5,605 nucleotides of DNA from an uncultured Dehalococcoidia bacterium (GCA_937954195.1 CALFYR010000566.1:1-5605), one strand, 5' to 3'. Shown: positions 1 to 5,125, numbered from the stretch's first letter. Numbers and translations are program-made. The notes: generated by a model from the sequence alone, not told the origin.

Positions 1-2
1 GC

Positions 3-1094
3 CGCCTGGTTTCGCAGTCCGAAACGGCCGACATGTTCCAGAAGCTGACCACCGAGCCGGAGAACCACTCCGGCAAGGTGAAAGGCGACCGCATCGGTGG
101 CGTGCGGCTTGCCGATACGGTGGACGAGGCGGAGGCAGCAGCAGCCGCCATCCTCGGGAAGCACCTGGTCTCCATACAGACCGGTCCTGAGGGGAAGCTC
201 GTAAAGAACGTGCTCGTCGCCGAGCAGACCGACATCGCCAAGGAGTACTACCTGGCGGCCATAATCGATGGCATGCAGGGCTCGCCGCTGATCATGGCGT
301 CTGCTGAAGGCGGCCAGGAGATCGAGGTTGTGGCGCACAACAACCCGGACGCCATTGTCCGGCTCCCGGTGAACCCGTCAGCCGGGTTCGAGCCCTACGT
401 TGGGCGCGTGCTTGCGGCGAAGCTCGGATTCACCGGGTCGCAGGCGGACCAGTTCGCCAAGATTGTCGAGGGCCTCTACAACACCCTCGTCGCGACTGAT
501 GCGAGCCTGGTCGAAATCAACCCGCTCGCGGTCACCGATGACGGACGCGTGGTTGCGGTGGACGCAAAGCTCACCATCGACGACAACGCGCTGTTCCGCC
601 ACAAGGACCTCGAAGCGCTCCGCGACAAGGACGAAGAAGACCCGCTCGAGGTGAAGGCGCAGGAACTTGGCGTCGCCAACTTCATCAAGCTCGATGGGAA
701 CATTGGCTGTGTGGTGAACGGCGCCGGCCTGGCCATGGCAACCATGGACACCATCAAGCTGGCCGGCGGCGAACCCGCCAACTTCCTCGACATCGGCACC
801 GTGAACGACCCACAGCGCGTCGTGAACGCGCTTAAAGTCATTCTCGATGACCCCTCCGTGAAGGCGATCCTGGTGAACATCTTCGGAGGCATGGCCCGCG
901 TCGACATCATTGCTGAAGGGGTCATCCTGGCCCACAAGCAGATGCAGATTGACGTGCCGGTGGTGATGCGGCTCATCGGGACCAACCTGGCTGAGGGCGA
1001 GAAGCTCGTTCAGGAATCGGGCCTCCCGCTCATCCGTGCGGAGGGCCTGTTCGAAGCCGCGAAGAAGGCGGTTGAGGCCGCCGGGGCCGCGTAG
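3..1094 (+). CDS. sucC: Succinate-CoA ligase (ADP-forming) subunit beta, 5' partial
   Basis: Beta subunit of succinyl-CoA synthetase, the cytoplasmic TCA-cycle enzyme that interconverts succinyl-CoA and succinate with nucleotide phosphorylation, working with SucD. The frame is open to the left edge, and the ATG at 33 has no Shine-Dalgarno, so the true start is probably outside the window. Counting from that ATG as residue 1, visible family motifs are QTGPEGKLV (~50), DIAKEYYL (~67), ASAEGG (~90), EINPL (161-165, Mg/nucleotide site), VDAKL (176-180), DGNIGC-NGAG (221-232) and NIFGG (282-286, start of the helix facing the alpha-subunit phosphohistidine). A gapless match to E. coli SucC sets residue 1 near E. 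coli residue 37. Two places are odd: the usual VKxQV-GGRGK nucleotide loop is not recognisable before GGVRLA, and the usual FLDVGGGA is FLDIGTVND. The family call is very secure; full activity is less so. The next gene downstream is a GNAT, not sucD. Confidence 0.95.
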   Translation, partial: RLVSQSETADMFQKLTTEPENHSGKVKGDRIGGVRLADTVDEAEAAAAAILGKHLVSIQTGPEGKLVKNVLVAEQTDIAKEYYLAAIIDGMQGSPLIMASAEGGQEIEVVAHNNPDAIVRLPVNPSAGFEPYVGRVLAAKLGFTGSQADQFAKIVEGLYNTLVATDASLVEINPLAVTDDGRVVAVDAKLTIDDNALFRHKDLEALRDKDEEDPLEVKAQELGVANFIKLDGNIGCVVNGAGLAMATMDTIKLAGGEPANFLDIGTVNDPQRVVNALKVILDDPSVKAILVNIFGGMARVDIIAEGVILAHKQMQIDVPVVMRLIGTNLAEGEKLVQESGLPLIRAEGLFEAAKKAVEAAGAA

Positions 1095-1103
1095 GCACTC
1101 CTA

Positions 1104-1538
1104 GTGAACATCCGAAGGGCATCCGAGGGCGACCTGGATGCCCTTCTTCGTCTCTACGAGCAGTTGAGTCCCGGGAACGCCGGCGCGGACCGTCCGCGGG
1201 CGAGTGCGGCGTTGCGGCTGATCCTCGACCGCGACGGCGTGACGCTGTTGGTCGGCGAGATGGATGGGCGTGTGATCGGGACGGTCACGCTTGTCGTCGT
1301 GCCCAACCTGACACACAACTCCATGCCGTGGGCCCAGATCGAAAACATGGTGGTGGACGAGTCGATGCGCGGGACGGGCGCCGGCCGGCAACTCATCGAT
1401 GAGTGCGTCCGGCTGGCACGCGAAGCGGGTTGCTACAAAGTTCAACTCCAGAGCGCGGAGAGGCGCACCGGGGCGCACCGCTTCTACGATCGCATGGGGT
1501 TCGCCGATAGTTCGGCGGGGTTCCGGCTGTACCTCTGA
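1104..1538 (+). CDS. Small GNAT-family N-acetyltransferase
   Basis: Probable cytoplasmic acetyl-CoA-dependent N-acetyltransferase, substrate unknown. At 144 residues it is a complete single-domain GNAT. It opens with the typical NIRRASEGDLDAL strand-helix. IENMVVDESMRGTGAG (79-94) gives beta-4 and the acetyl-CoA pyrophosphate loop (R89-GTGAG), and FYDRMGF (127-133) gives the C-terminal motif with Y128 as the usual general-acid position. The layout resembles PhnO-type and other small-molecule GNATs, but this does not fix a substrate. The start is GTG at 1104: it lies 9 nt after the sucC stop, has no clear Shine-Dalgarno, and is the only start that keeps the first GNAT strand. Translation is probably coupled to, or read through from, sucC. 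Its TGA stop touches the stop codon of the opposing FTR gene. Confidence 0.9.
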   Translation: MNIRRASEGDLDALLRLYEQLSPGNAGADRPRASAALRLILDRDGVTLLVGEMDGRVIGTVTLVVVPNLTHNSMPWAQIENMVVDESMRGTGAGRQLIDECVRLAREAGCYKVQLQSAERRTGAHRFYDRMGFADSSAGFRLYL

Positions 1539-2000
1539 CTAGGGAGCGCCGCCCTCCGCCGCCTTCTTCTTTTCCATCGCCTTCCACAGGGCGCGCCCCT
1601 GATCCGGGGTCGGGTCCTTCACTTCGCCGTAGATTTCGCGGCCCTCATGGTCTTCGGGAAGGTACTCGGTGATGGGGAGACCCTCTTCGGTCACGAAGAG
1701 GAGGCAGTGGCAGTACTTGAACATCTGCATCTCGTCGCAGGCGCAGATCCAGTCGCGCCGCTTCACTTCCTCCTCGCGTGGAAGGTAAAGGCCTTCGGGC
1801 CAGTTCCCGTTCTCGTCCTTCGAGGGGTAGAAGTTGCAGGGGCAGAGCGGCCGCCCGTAATTGTCGATGTTCGATGCCAGGCCGAGCACAACGCCCTCGG
1901 TGATAAAGCGGTCCGGGTGAAGGTGCGTCCCCGACTTCTCGGCGAACTTCTCCGCGTAGTTCCACATCTTGTCGACCGAGGCTTTCGTTGGCTCTTCCAT
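1539..2000 (-). CDS. Ferredoxin:thioredoxin reductase catalytic (beta) subunit
   Basis: Catalytic subunit of ferredoxin:thioredoxin reductase, which uses a [4Fe-4S] cluster beside a redox disulfide to pass electrons from ferredoxin to thioredoxin in the cytoplasm. All six family cysteines are present as three CxC pairs: C53-P-C55, C86-A-C88 and C97-H-C99. By analogy with the cyanobacterial enzyme, C53, C86, C88 and C97 would bind the cluster, C55 and C99 form the active disulfide, and H98 is the conserved active-site histidine. There are no other cysteines. Length is 153 residues against roughly 115 in cyanobacteria: about 14 extra residues lie between the first two pairs, and there is a longer charged C-terminus. 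No variable (alpha) subunit gene is adjacent. The ATG start is supported by a perfect GGAGG five bases upstream. The family is secure; the thioredoxin partner is inferred. Confidence 0.95.
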   Translation of the reverse strand: MEEPTKASVDKMWNYAEKFAEKSGTHLHPDRFITEGVVLGLASNIDNYGRPLCPCNFYPSKDENGNWPEGLYLPREEEVKRRDWICACDEMQMFKYCHCLLFVTEEGLPITEYLPEDHEGREIYGEVKDPTPDQGRALWKAMEKKKAAEGGAP

Positions 2001-2005
2001 GCGTT

Positions 2006-2010
2006 CCTCC
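2006..2010 (-). promoter_or_regulatory. Shine-Dalgarno of the FTR gene
   Basis: On the minus strand this reads GGAGG, followed by AACGC and the ATG. The perfect core and 5-nt spacing fix the start codon of the ferredoxin:thioredoxin reductase gene. Confidence 0.85.
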
Positions 2011-2029
2011 CGGGGCGGTTAGGTCACCC

Positions 2030-2035
2030 ATTATG
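2030..2035 (-). promoter_or_regulatory. Candidate -10 element (CATAAT) for the FTR gene
   Basis: Minus-strand CATAAT matches the bacterial TATAAT consensus at 5 of 6 positions and lies 29 nt before the FTR start codon, predicting a leader of about 22 nt that contains the GGAGG. No convincing -35 hexamer is present 17 nt upstream, where the sequence is GC only. This is inferred from sequence alone. Confidence 0.5.
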
Positions 2036-2074
2036 GCCGAAGTGGCTGCCCGGCGCGCGGGGGGCGCGAGCGCG

Positions 2075-2080
2075 TAGTAT
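2075..2080 (+). promoter_or_regulatory. -10 element (TAGTAT) predicting a leaderless GNAT mRNA
   Basis: TAGTAT matches TATAAT at 4 of 6 positions, including the key TAnnnT, and ends 7 nt before the ATG at 2088. Transcription would therefore start at or next to the A of the start codon, giving an mRNA without a leader. The stretch before the ATG contains no Shine-Dalgarno, which agrees. No clear -35 is visible in the GC-only upstream stretch. Confidence 0.5.
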
Positions 2081-2087
2081 GGGGCCG

Positions 2088-2852
2088 ATGACCCGTTCCG
2101 CCGAGATTCACGCGAACTATGTCCACGCGCTCAGTCGCATCGGTGGGCTTGGACCGCTTGGCGAATCGGAGCAAGTTGGGCCGTTCCACTGCATCAACGC
2201 CGGCATCGGTGTTTCGCGGTTCAATGTGGCCGTGCCCGTCGAACAGGTGCCGGACGCGCACGGCGCCGTCCGCGACGTCATCTCGTGGTTCGGCGAGAGG
2301 GGGCTCAACGTCCGCTTCGACTTCCGCGGCAAGCAGGATTCCGCCCTGATCGCCGCCGCCACGGTCGAGAAGTTCCAGTTCTGGTGGCGGGAGCCCGTGA
2401 TGTTGCTCGATCCATTGCCGCCAACCATGGAGATCCCCGCCGAGTTGGAACTGATCGAAGTAGTTGGTCCGGAGGACCGCGACCTCTACTGCCAGGTGGA
2501 TGCCGAAGAGTACTCCGACCAGGCGTTCCAGCTCAGCATGCTTTCGGTGGCGGCGCAGATGCCGGGCGTGACGATGCACCTGGGGACCGTCGCTGGCGAG
2601 CCGGTGGCGCGTTCGATGGCCATCCGCACGGGTGACCTGGTTGGTATACATAATGTCTATGTGGCGCCATCGCACCGCAAGCGGGGCTACGGTGCGGCGA
2701 TTACTGCCGTCGCGATGGAAGCGGGCAGGCAGACGGGCGCCACTGCCGCCTGCCTGCAATCGACGGAGGCTGCGTTCTCGATGTACCGAACGATGGGGTT
2801 CGAGCACATCGACGACTACATCGTGATGGGCATCGACGAACCGCGACTCTAG
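2088..2852 (+). CDS. Two-part GNAT-family N-acetyltransferase
   Basis: Probable cytoplasmic N-acetyltransferase of 254 residues, substrate unknown. The C-terminal half (~120-250) is a standard GNAT domain: beta-4 strand GIHNVYVAP (186-194), acetyl-CoA loop RKRGYG (197-202) and MYRTMGF (232-238) with Y233 as candidate general acid. The N-terminal half (~1-115) has strand-helix segments (around FNVAVPVEQVP and ISWFGERGLNVRF) but no acetyl-CoA loop, so it looks like a degenerate or auxiliary GNAT-like domain, as in other double-GNAT proteins. I chose ATG 2088 over the in-frame ATG at 2079 because the latter sits inside the TAGTAT -10 element. The reading frame stays open back to 1647, but that part is antisense to the FTR gene. 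It diverges from FTR and converges on the DinB gene, and its TAG stop interlocks with the DinB stop in one CTAG. Confidence 0.88.
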   Translation: MTRSAEIHANYVHALSRIGGLGPLGESEQVGPFHCINAGIGVSRFNVAVPVEQVPDAHGAVRDVISWFGERGLNVRFDFRGKQDSALIAAATVEKFQFWWREPVMLLDPLPPTMEIPAELELIEVVGPEDRDLYCQVDAEEYSDQAFQLSMLSVAAQMPGVTMHLGTVAGEPVARSMAIRTGDLVGIHNVYVAPSHRKRGYGAAITAVAMEAGRQTGATAACLQSTEAAFSMYRTMGFEHIDDYIVMGIDEPRL

Positions 2853-3379
2853 ATGGTCAGGCCGCCAAGGCCCTGGACACCACGGACATACTCAATTTCG
2901 CCGACGTGGCGGTAGCCGTGGCTCAGGCCGACGCCGTAGATCCCATCCCAGAGGGACATCTCGCCGAGCGGCTTAATCGTGACCTTGCGGGTGTCGAATT
3001 CATCCGGCGACATGGCCGCGAGGTAGGCATCGGTCGCGGCCCAAACGGCCTTCTGGTACTCATGCCACGCGGCGACATCCTGGATCTGGACCGCGTTCGC
3101 CTCGTCCGTCGTCATGCCGGTGCCCTGGCTGTTACGCGGCAGGCCGAACTTCTCGTTGTATTCGCCGTTCAGCCACACCGTCGGCCGCTGCTGCGCCACC
3201 CAGTTGATGATGTTGTCTTCAGTGCGGACGTAGTGCCAGAGGCTGAAGAAGGCGCTGACGCCGCCTTCCTGGGGCCGGAAGTTCAGCTGGTCCGCTGTCA
3301 TGCCTTCAACGGCTTTGTCGAGGAGGGCATGCATCGATGCCATGGAACTGCGCAGGATGGAATGAGCGGTGGCGGCCAC
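2849..3379 (-). CDS. DinB_2 family protein (putative metal-dependent four-helix-bundle enzyme)
   Basis: A 176-residue DinB/YfiT-like four-helix bundle. Family members bind a divalent metal through three histidines; characterised relatives include thiol-dependent S-transferases and isomerases, but many have no known function. Visible features are the first helix (~6-27), the H49 motif SLWHYVRTEDNI (46-57), the WLNGEYNEKFGLPRN loop common in this subfamily, and the C-terminal SHGYRHVGEIEYVRG (153-167), where H154 and H158 complete the likely metal site with H49. The start is GTG at 3379, supported by a perfect GGAGG seven bases upstream; in-frame ATGs at M13 and M16 would cut into helix 1. It lies 55 nt downstream of the response regulator on the same strand, with its own candidate -10, so it may be transcribed both from that promoter and by read-through. 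The substrate is not predictable. Confidence 0.9.
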   Translation of the reverse strand: MAATAHSILRSSMASMHALLDKAVEGMTADQLNFRPQEGGVSAFFSLWHYVRTEDNIINWVAQQRPTVWLNGEYNEKFGLPRNSQGTGMTTDEANAVQIQDVAAWHEYQKAVWAATDAYLAAMSPDEFDTRKVTIKPLGEMSLWDGIYGVGLSHGYRHVGEIEYVRGVQGLGGLTI

Positions 3380-3386
3380 GAGTCGT

Positions 3387-3391
3387 CCTCC
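3387..3391 (-). promoter_or_regulatory. Shine-Dalgarno deciding the GTG start of the DinB gene
   Basis: Minus-strand GGAGG followed by seven bases (ACGACTC) and GTG. No other start in this frame has a comparable site, so it supports the GTG over the internal ATGs. Confidence 0.8.
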
Positions 3392-3408
3392 GGTTGTGAG
3401 TGGAGGCG

Positions 3409-3414
3409 AATCTA
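3409..3414 (-). promoter_or_regulatory. Candidate -10 element (TAGATT) for the DinB gene
   Basis: Minus-strand TAGATT keeps the TAnnnT core and lies 29 nt before the GTG start, in the 55-nt gap after the response regulator. It predicts a leader of about 22 nt carrying the GGAGG. The implied -35 would fall around the end of the regulator gene and is not convincing. Confidence 0.45.
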
Positions 3415-3434
3415 CGGGGCGTGGCGAGGGGTGT

Positions 3435-4205
3435 CTAGCCAGCCCGCGCGGCGGCCGGCTTCGGCTCTTCCAGGGCGTAGCCCGCGCCCCAACGGTTCAC
3501 GATGTACGTCGGGTTGCTGGGGTCGTCCTCCAGCTTCTGGCGCAAGTAGCGGATGTAGAGCCGCAGGTAGTGCGTCTCGCCGGCGTACTGGTTCCCCCAC
3601 ACGCGCGCGATAAGTGCCTTGGAGGGAATGACTTCGCCCGCATGCTCGGCAAGTGTGCTGAGCAGGCGGAACTCGGTGGGCGAAAGCGGCACGACTTCCC
3701 CATGCTTGCGCACGAGTTGGGGCCCGGGGTCGATTTCGATATTCCCGACCCGGATGCGGCCCGGCGCGCCGTTGACCCGCGCGGCCGGGGCTTCCATCGC
3801 GATCCGCCGGAAGATGGCCCGCAGCCGCAGGTCGATCTCTTCCGTTTGGCACTTGGGCCGGCAGTAGTCATCGGCTCCGGCTTCGTAGCAGCGGAGCATC
3901 TCGGCGAAGGTTCCTGCGCACCCGACAACAACAAGTGGCGCGGAGGTGACCATACGGACGCGGGCGGCCACATCGCCCGGGAACCCGACGTCGCGGCCGA
4001 GGTCGATGATCACGGCGTCTGGCTCGTTCGCGCCGAGGCATTCGGAGAGCGTGTTGGGTTCGCCGCAGGAGAGGACGCGGTAGCCGAATTCCTCAAGGCC
4101 TCGCGCGCGGTCGTATGAGCGCGTGAGTCCTTGTGAGATAACCGCCACGGTGGTGCCGACGAGTGGCGGCAGGCCCGGCGTGTGACCGCTGTTCCCGTTC
4201 TGCAT
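3435..4205 (-). CDS. OmpR/KdpE-type winged-helix response regulator with atypical receiver
   Basis: A 256-residue transcription factor with an N-terminal receiver (~18-134) and a C-terminal OmpR-type winged helix (~150-246). The DNA-binding half is canonical: LSPTEFRLL (174-182), VWG (202-204), then HYLRLYIRYLRQKLEDDP (212-229) as the recognition region and GAGYAL in the wing, closest in feel to KdpE. The receiver is degenerate. D68 (IIDL) sits at the phospho-acceptor position, but the acidic pair after strand 1 is absent (VAVISQG), the switch Thr/Ser after strand 4 is Gly (VVVGCAG), and the strand-5 Lys position reads CRPK, with proline at Lys and Lys one residue later. The receiver has six cysteines (47, 56, 96, 106, 115, 119) and the DNA-binding half has none. 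No sensor kinase is adjacent. The ATG has GGGGAG ten bases upstream, and an in-frame stop lies two codons upstream. The target genes are unknown; the divergent CAP gene and its own promoter are the natural candidates. Confidence 0.92.
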   Translation of the reverse strand: MQNGNSGHTPGLPPLVGTTVAVISQGLTRSYDRARGLEEFGYRVLSCGEPNTLSECLGANEPDAVIIDLGRDVGFPGDVAARVRMVTSAPLVVVGCAGTFAEMLRCYEAGADDYCRPKCQTEEIDLRLRAIFRRIAMEAPAARVNGAPGRIRVGNIEIDPGPQLVRKHGEVVPLSPTEFRLLSTLAEHAGEVIPSKALIARVWGNQYAGETHYLRLYIRYLRQKLEDDPSNPTYIVNRWGAGYALEEPKPAAARAG

Positions 4206-4215
4206 GATTCAATCA

Positions 4216-4221
4216 CTCCCC
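4216..4221 (-). promoter_or_regulatory. Weak, distant Shine-Dalgarno of the response regulator
   Basis: Minus-strand GGGGAG lies ten bases before the ATG at 4205, wider than usual. It overlaps a four-codon upstream frame (ATG at 4223, TGA at 4209-4211). Confidence 0.4.
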
Positions 4222-4241
4222 ATCGGTGCCGCCCCCAATGT

Positions 4242-4268
4242 TTAGACCGGCATGAGCTGCCGACCTAA
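4242..4268. promoter_or_regulatory. 27-bp imperfect palindrome between divergent regulator and CAP genes (candidate operator or leader hairpin)
   Basis: The arms TTAGACCGGCA (4242-4252) and TGCCGACCTAA (4258-4268) are complementary at 9 of 11 positions, with a two-base AC/AC mismatch and a 5-base loop TGAGC. The element sits in the 68-nt gap between the response regulator start (4205) and the CAP gene start (4274). It could be a protein-binding operator acting on both promoters, or a hairpin in the CAP mRNA leader just before the start codon. Which of these applies is inference. TAGACC inside the left arm (4243-4248) is a poor -10 candidate for the CAP gene. Confidence 0.45.
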
Positions 4269-4273
4269 CAGGT

Positions 4274-5068
4274 ATGTGGCATCCAAAGCCCCTCGCACTT
4301 TTCCTGGCAGCCGGAGCTATGTGCTCGGCCGCCGGGCTGCTGCTTTCGCAGGTATCCGGGAAAGCAGCGGAAGTCGAAGAGCCTGCACCGAGTATTTCGG
4401 CAGATGCGCCCGAGTCCGCCGCGGCCGAAGCGCCTGATTTCCCGTTTGTCACCCAAGTGACACCCCCGCCGTCCACCATCGCGGATGGTCCGGCGGCAAC
4501 GCCTTCCTCGGCCGATCTCGAGCCCACTCCATCCGAAGAGCCCGTGGTCACGACGGTCGCCGAGGAAGTGGCTACGCCCACGCCCACTCCCGAGGTCACG
4601 CGGGAAATGGAACCGGCGCCCGTCTCAACGGTCGCGAGCCTGCCGGAAGTCCATCGCGCAGTGGTCGTTGAAAGCCTGCCGGCGAAGGCACAGGGCCTTC
4701 TCGATTCGATTAACGCGGCTCGTGCCGCCGAGGGCCTCCCGACGCTCATCGTCGATGAAACGCTGGTCGCCGTGGCGCTCAGCCGGGCGCAGGACCTGGT
4801 GAAGAATGACTACTTCGCGCACTACGGACCGGATGGAGGCAGCGCGTTCTCCGAACTGGCGGCGCGGGGCGTGAACTACGCACTAGCCGGCGAGAACCTG
4901 GCCCGAAACAACTACCTCGAATCAAAGACCGTGGCGGCGGCATTCGAAGGCCTGATGGCCAGCCCCGGCCACCGTGCGAATATCCTCGAACCCCGTTTCA
5001 CAAAGATTGGGGTTGTCGCGGTCCTCGATGGGCGAATGTGGGTCTACGTGACCGTTTTCATGAGCTAG
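4274..5068 (+). CDS. Secreted or membrane-anchored CAP-domain (SCP/YkwD-like) protein
   Basis: A 264-residue extracytoplasmic protein of the CAP superfamily, whose bacterial YkwD-like members are widespread but mostly of unknown function. Residues 7-27 form a hydrophobic signal or anchor segment after a short basic start (H3, K5). C17 is not in a good lipobox, because Met precedes it. Residues ~33-135 are a low-complexity linker rich in Pro, Thr, Ala and Glu with TPTPTPE-type runs, probably a cell-wall spacer. The CAP domain spans ~141-263: INAARAAEGLP, then YFAHYGPDGG (H183), AGENLA (E207) and SPGHRANIL (H233), ending in WVYVTVF. H183, E207 and H233 match the conserved cavity residues; the Trp usual before SPGH is absent (EGLMASPGH). 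The ATG at 4274 is the only ATG after an in-frame stop at 4253 that keeps the signal segment; it lacks a good Shine-Dalgarno. It is divergent from the response regulator, which may control it. Confidence 0.92.
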   Translation: MWHPKPLALFLAAGAMCSAAGLLLSQVSGKAAEVEEPAPSISADAPESAAAEAPDFPFVTQVTPPPSTIADGPAATPSSADLEPTPSEEPVVTTVAEEVATPTPTPEVTREMEPAPVSTVASLPEVHRAVVVESLPAKAQGLLDSINAARAAEGLPTLIVDETLVAVALSRAQDLVKNDYFAHYGPDGGSAFSELAARGVNYALAGENLARNNYLESKTVAAAFEGLMASPGHRANILEPRFTKIGVVAVLDGRMWVYVTVFMS

Positions 5069-5091
5069 TTCGGCCGCGCGCCCGATGTGCG

Positions 5092-5097
5092 TAGAAT
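5092..5097 (+). promoter_or_regulatory. Candidate -10 element (TAGAAT) for the alpha/beta hydrolase gene
   Basis: TAGAAT matches TATAAT at 5 of 6 positions and ends 28 nt before the ATG at 5126, giving a leader of about 22 nt that includes the GGAGG. Seventeen bases upstream is TTCGGC (5069-5074), only a weak -35. The site lies in the 57-nt gap after the CAP stop, so the hydrolase can be transcribed independently. Confidence 0.55.
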
Positions 5098-5114
5098 CCC
5101 GTGAGCCCTGGCCG

Positions 5115-5119
5115 GGAGG
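5115..5119 (+). promoter_or_regulatory. Shine-Dalgarno of the alpha/beta hydrolase gene
   Basis: Perfect GGAGG (within GGGAGGA) six bases before the ATG at 5126. It fixes the start of the truncated gene at the right edge. Confidence 0.85.
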
Positions 5120-5125
5120 AAGCGC

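Noticed and set aside
378..985. Minus-strand open frames inside sucC
   Set aside because: Shadows of a strongly conserved gene in GC-rich DNA; the translations are low-complexity and match no family.
1511..1560. GC-rich inverted-repeat-like sequence near the first convergent junction, as a terminator
   Set aside because: The arms are short, far apart and within coding sequence, and no T-tract follows on either strand.
1647..2087. Long in-frame 5' extension of the double-GNAT reading frame
   Set aside because: It is antisense to the well-supported FTR gene, has no GNAT-like or other recognisable content, and the TAGTAT -10 together with ATG 2088 explains the real start.
2031..2807. 258-codon minus-strand open frame opposite the double GNAT
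   Set aside because: His/Arg-rich translation typical of an antisense shadow; the plus strand carries clear GNAT motifs.
2855..2877. CAGGCC/GGCCCTG hairpin near the second convergent junction, as a terminator
   Set aside because: The perfect stem is only about 4 bp, it lies inside the DinB coding region, and no U-tract follows.
2906..4118. Plus-strand open frames opposite DinB and the response regulator
   Set aside because: Both minus-strand genes have family motifs and (for DinB) a perfect Shine-Dalgarno; the plus-strand translations have no recognisable domains.
4290..4324. Cys17 of the CAP protein as a lipoprotein cleavage site
   Set aside because: The residue before the cysteine is Met, which does not fit the lipobox (Gly, Ala or Ser), so a plain signal or anchor segment is more likely.
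4213..4749. 178-codon minus-strand Ser/Ala/Gly-rich open frame opposite the CAP linker
   Set aside because: It mirrors the low-complexity Pro/Thr/Ala linker of the CAP gene and has no domain or Shine-Dalgarno support.
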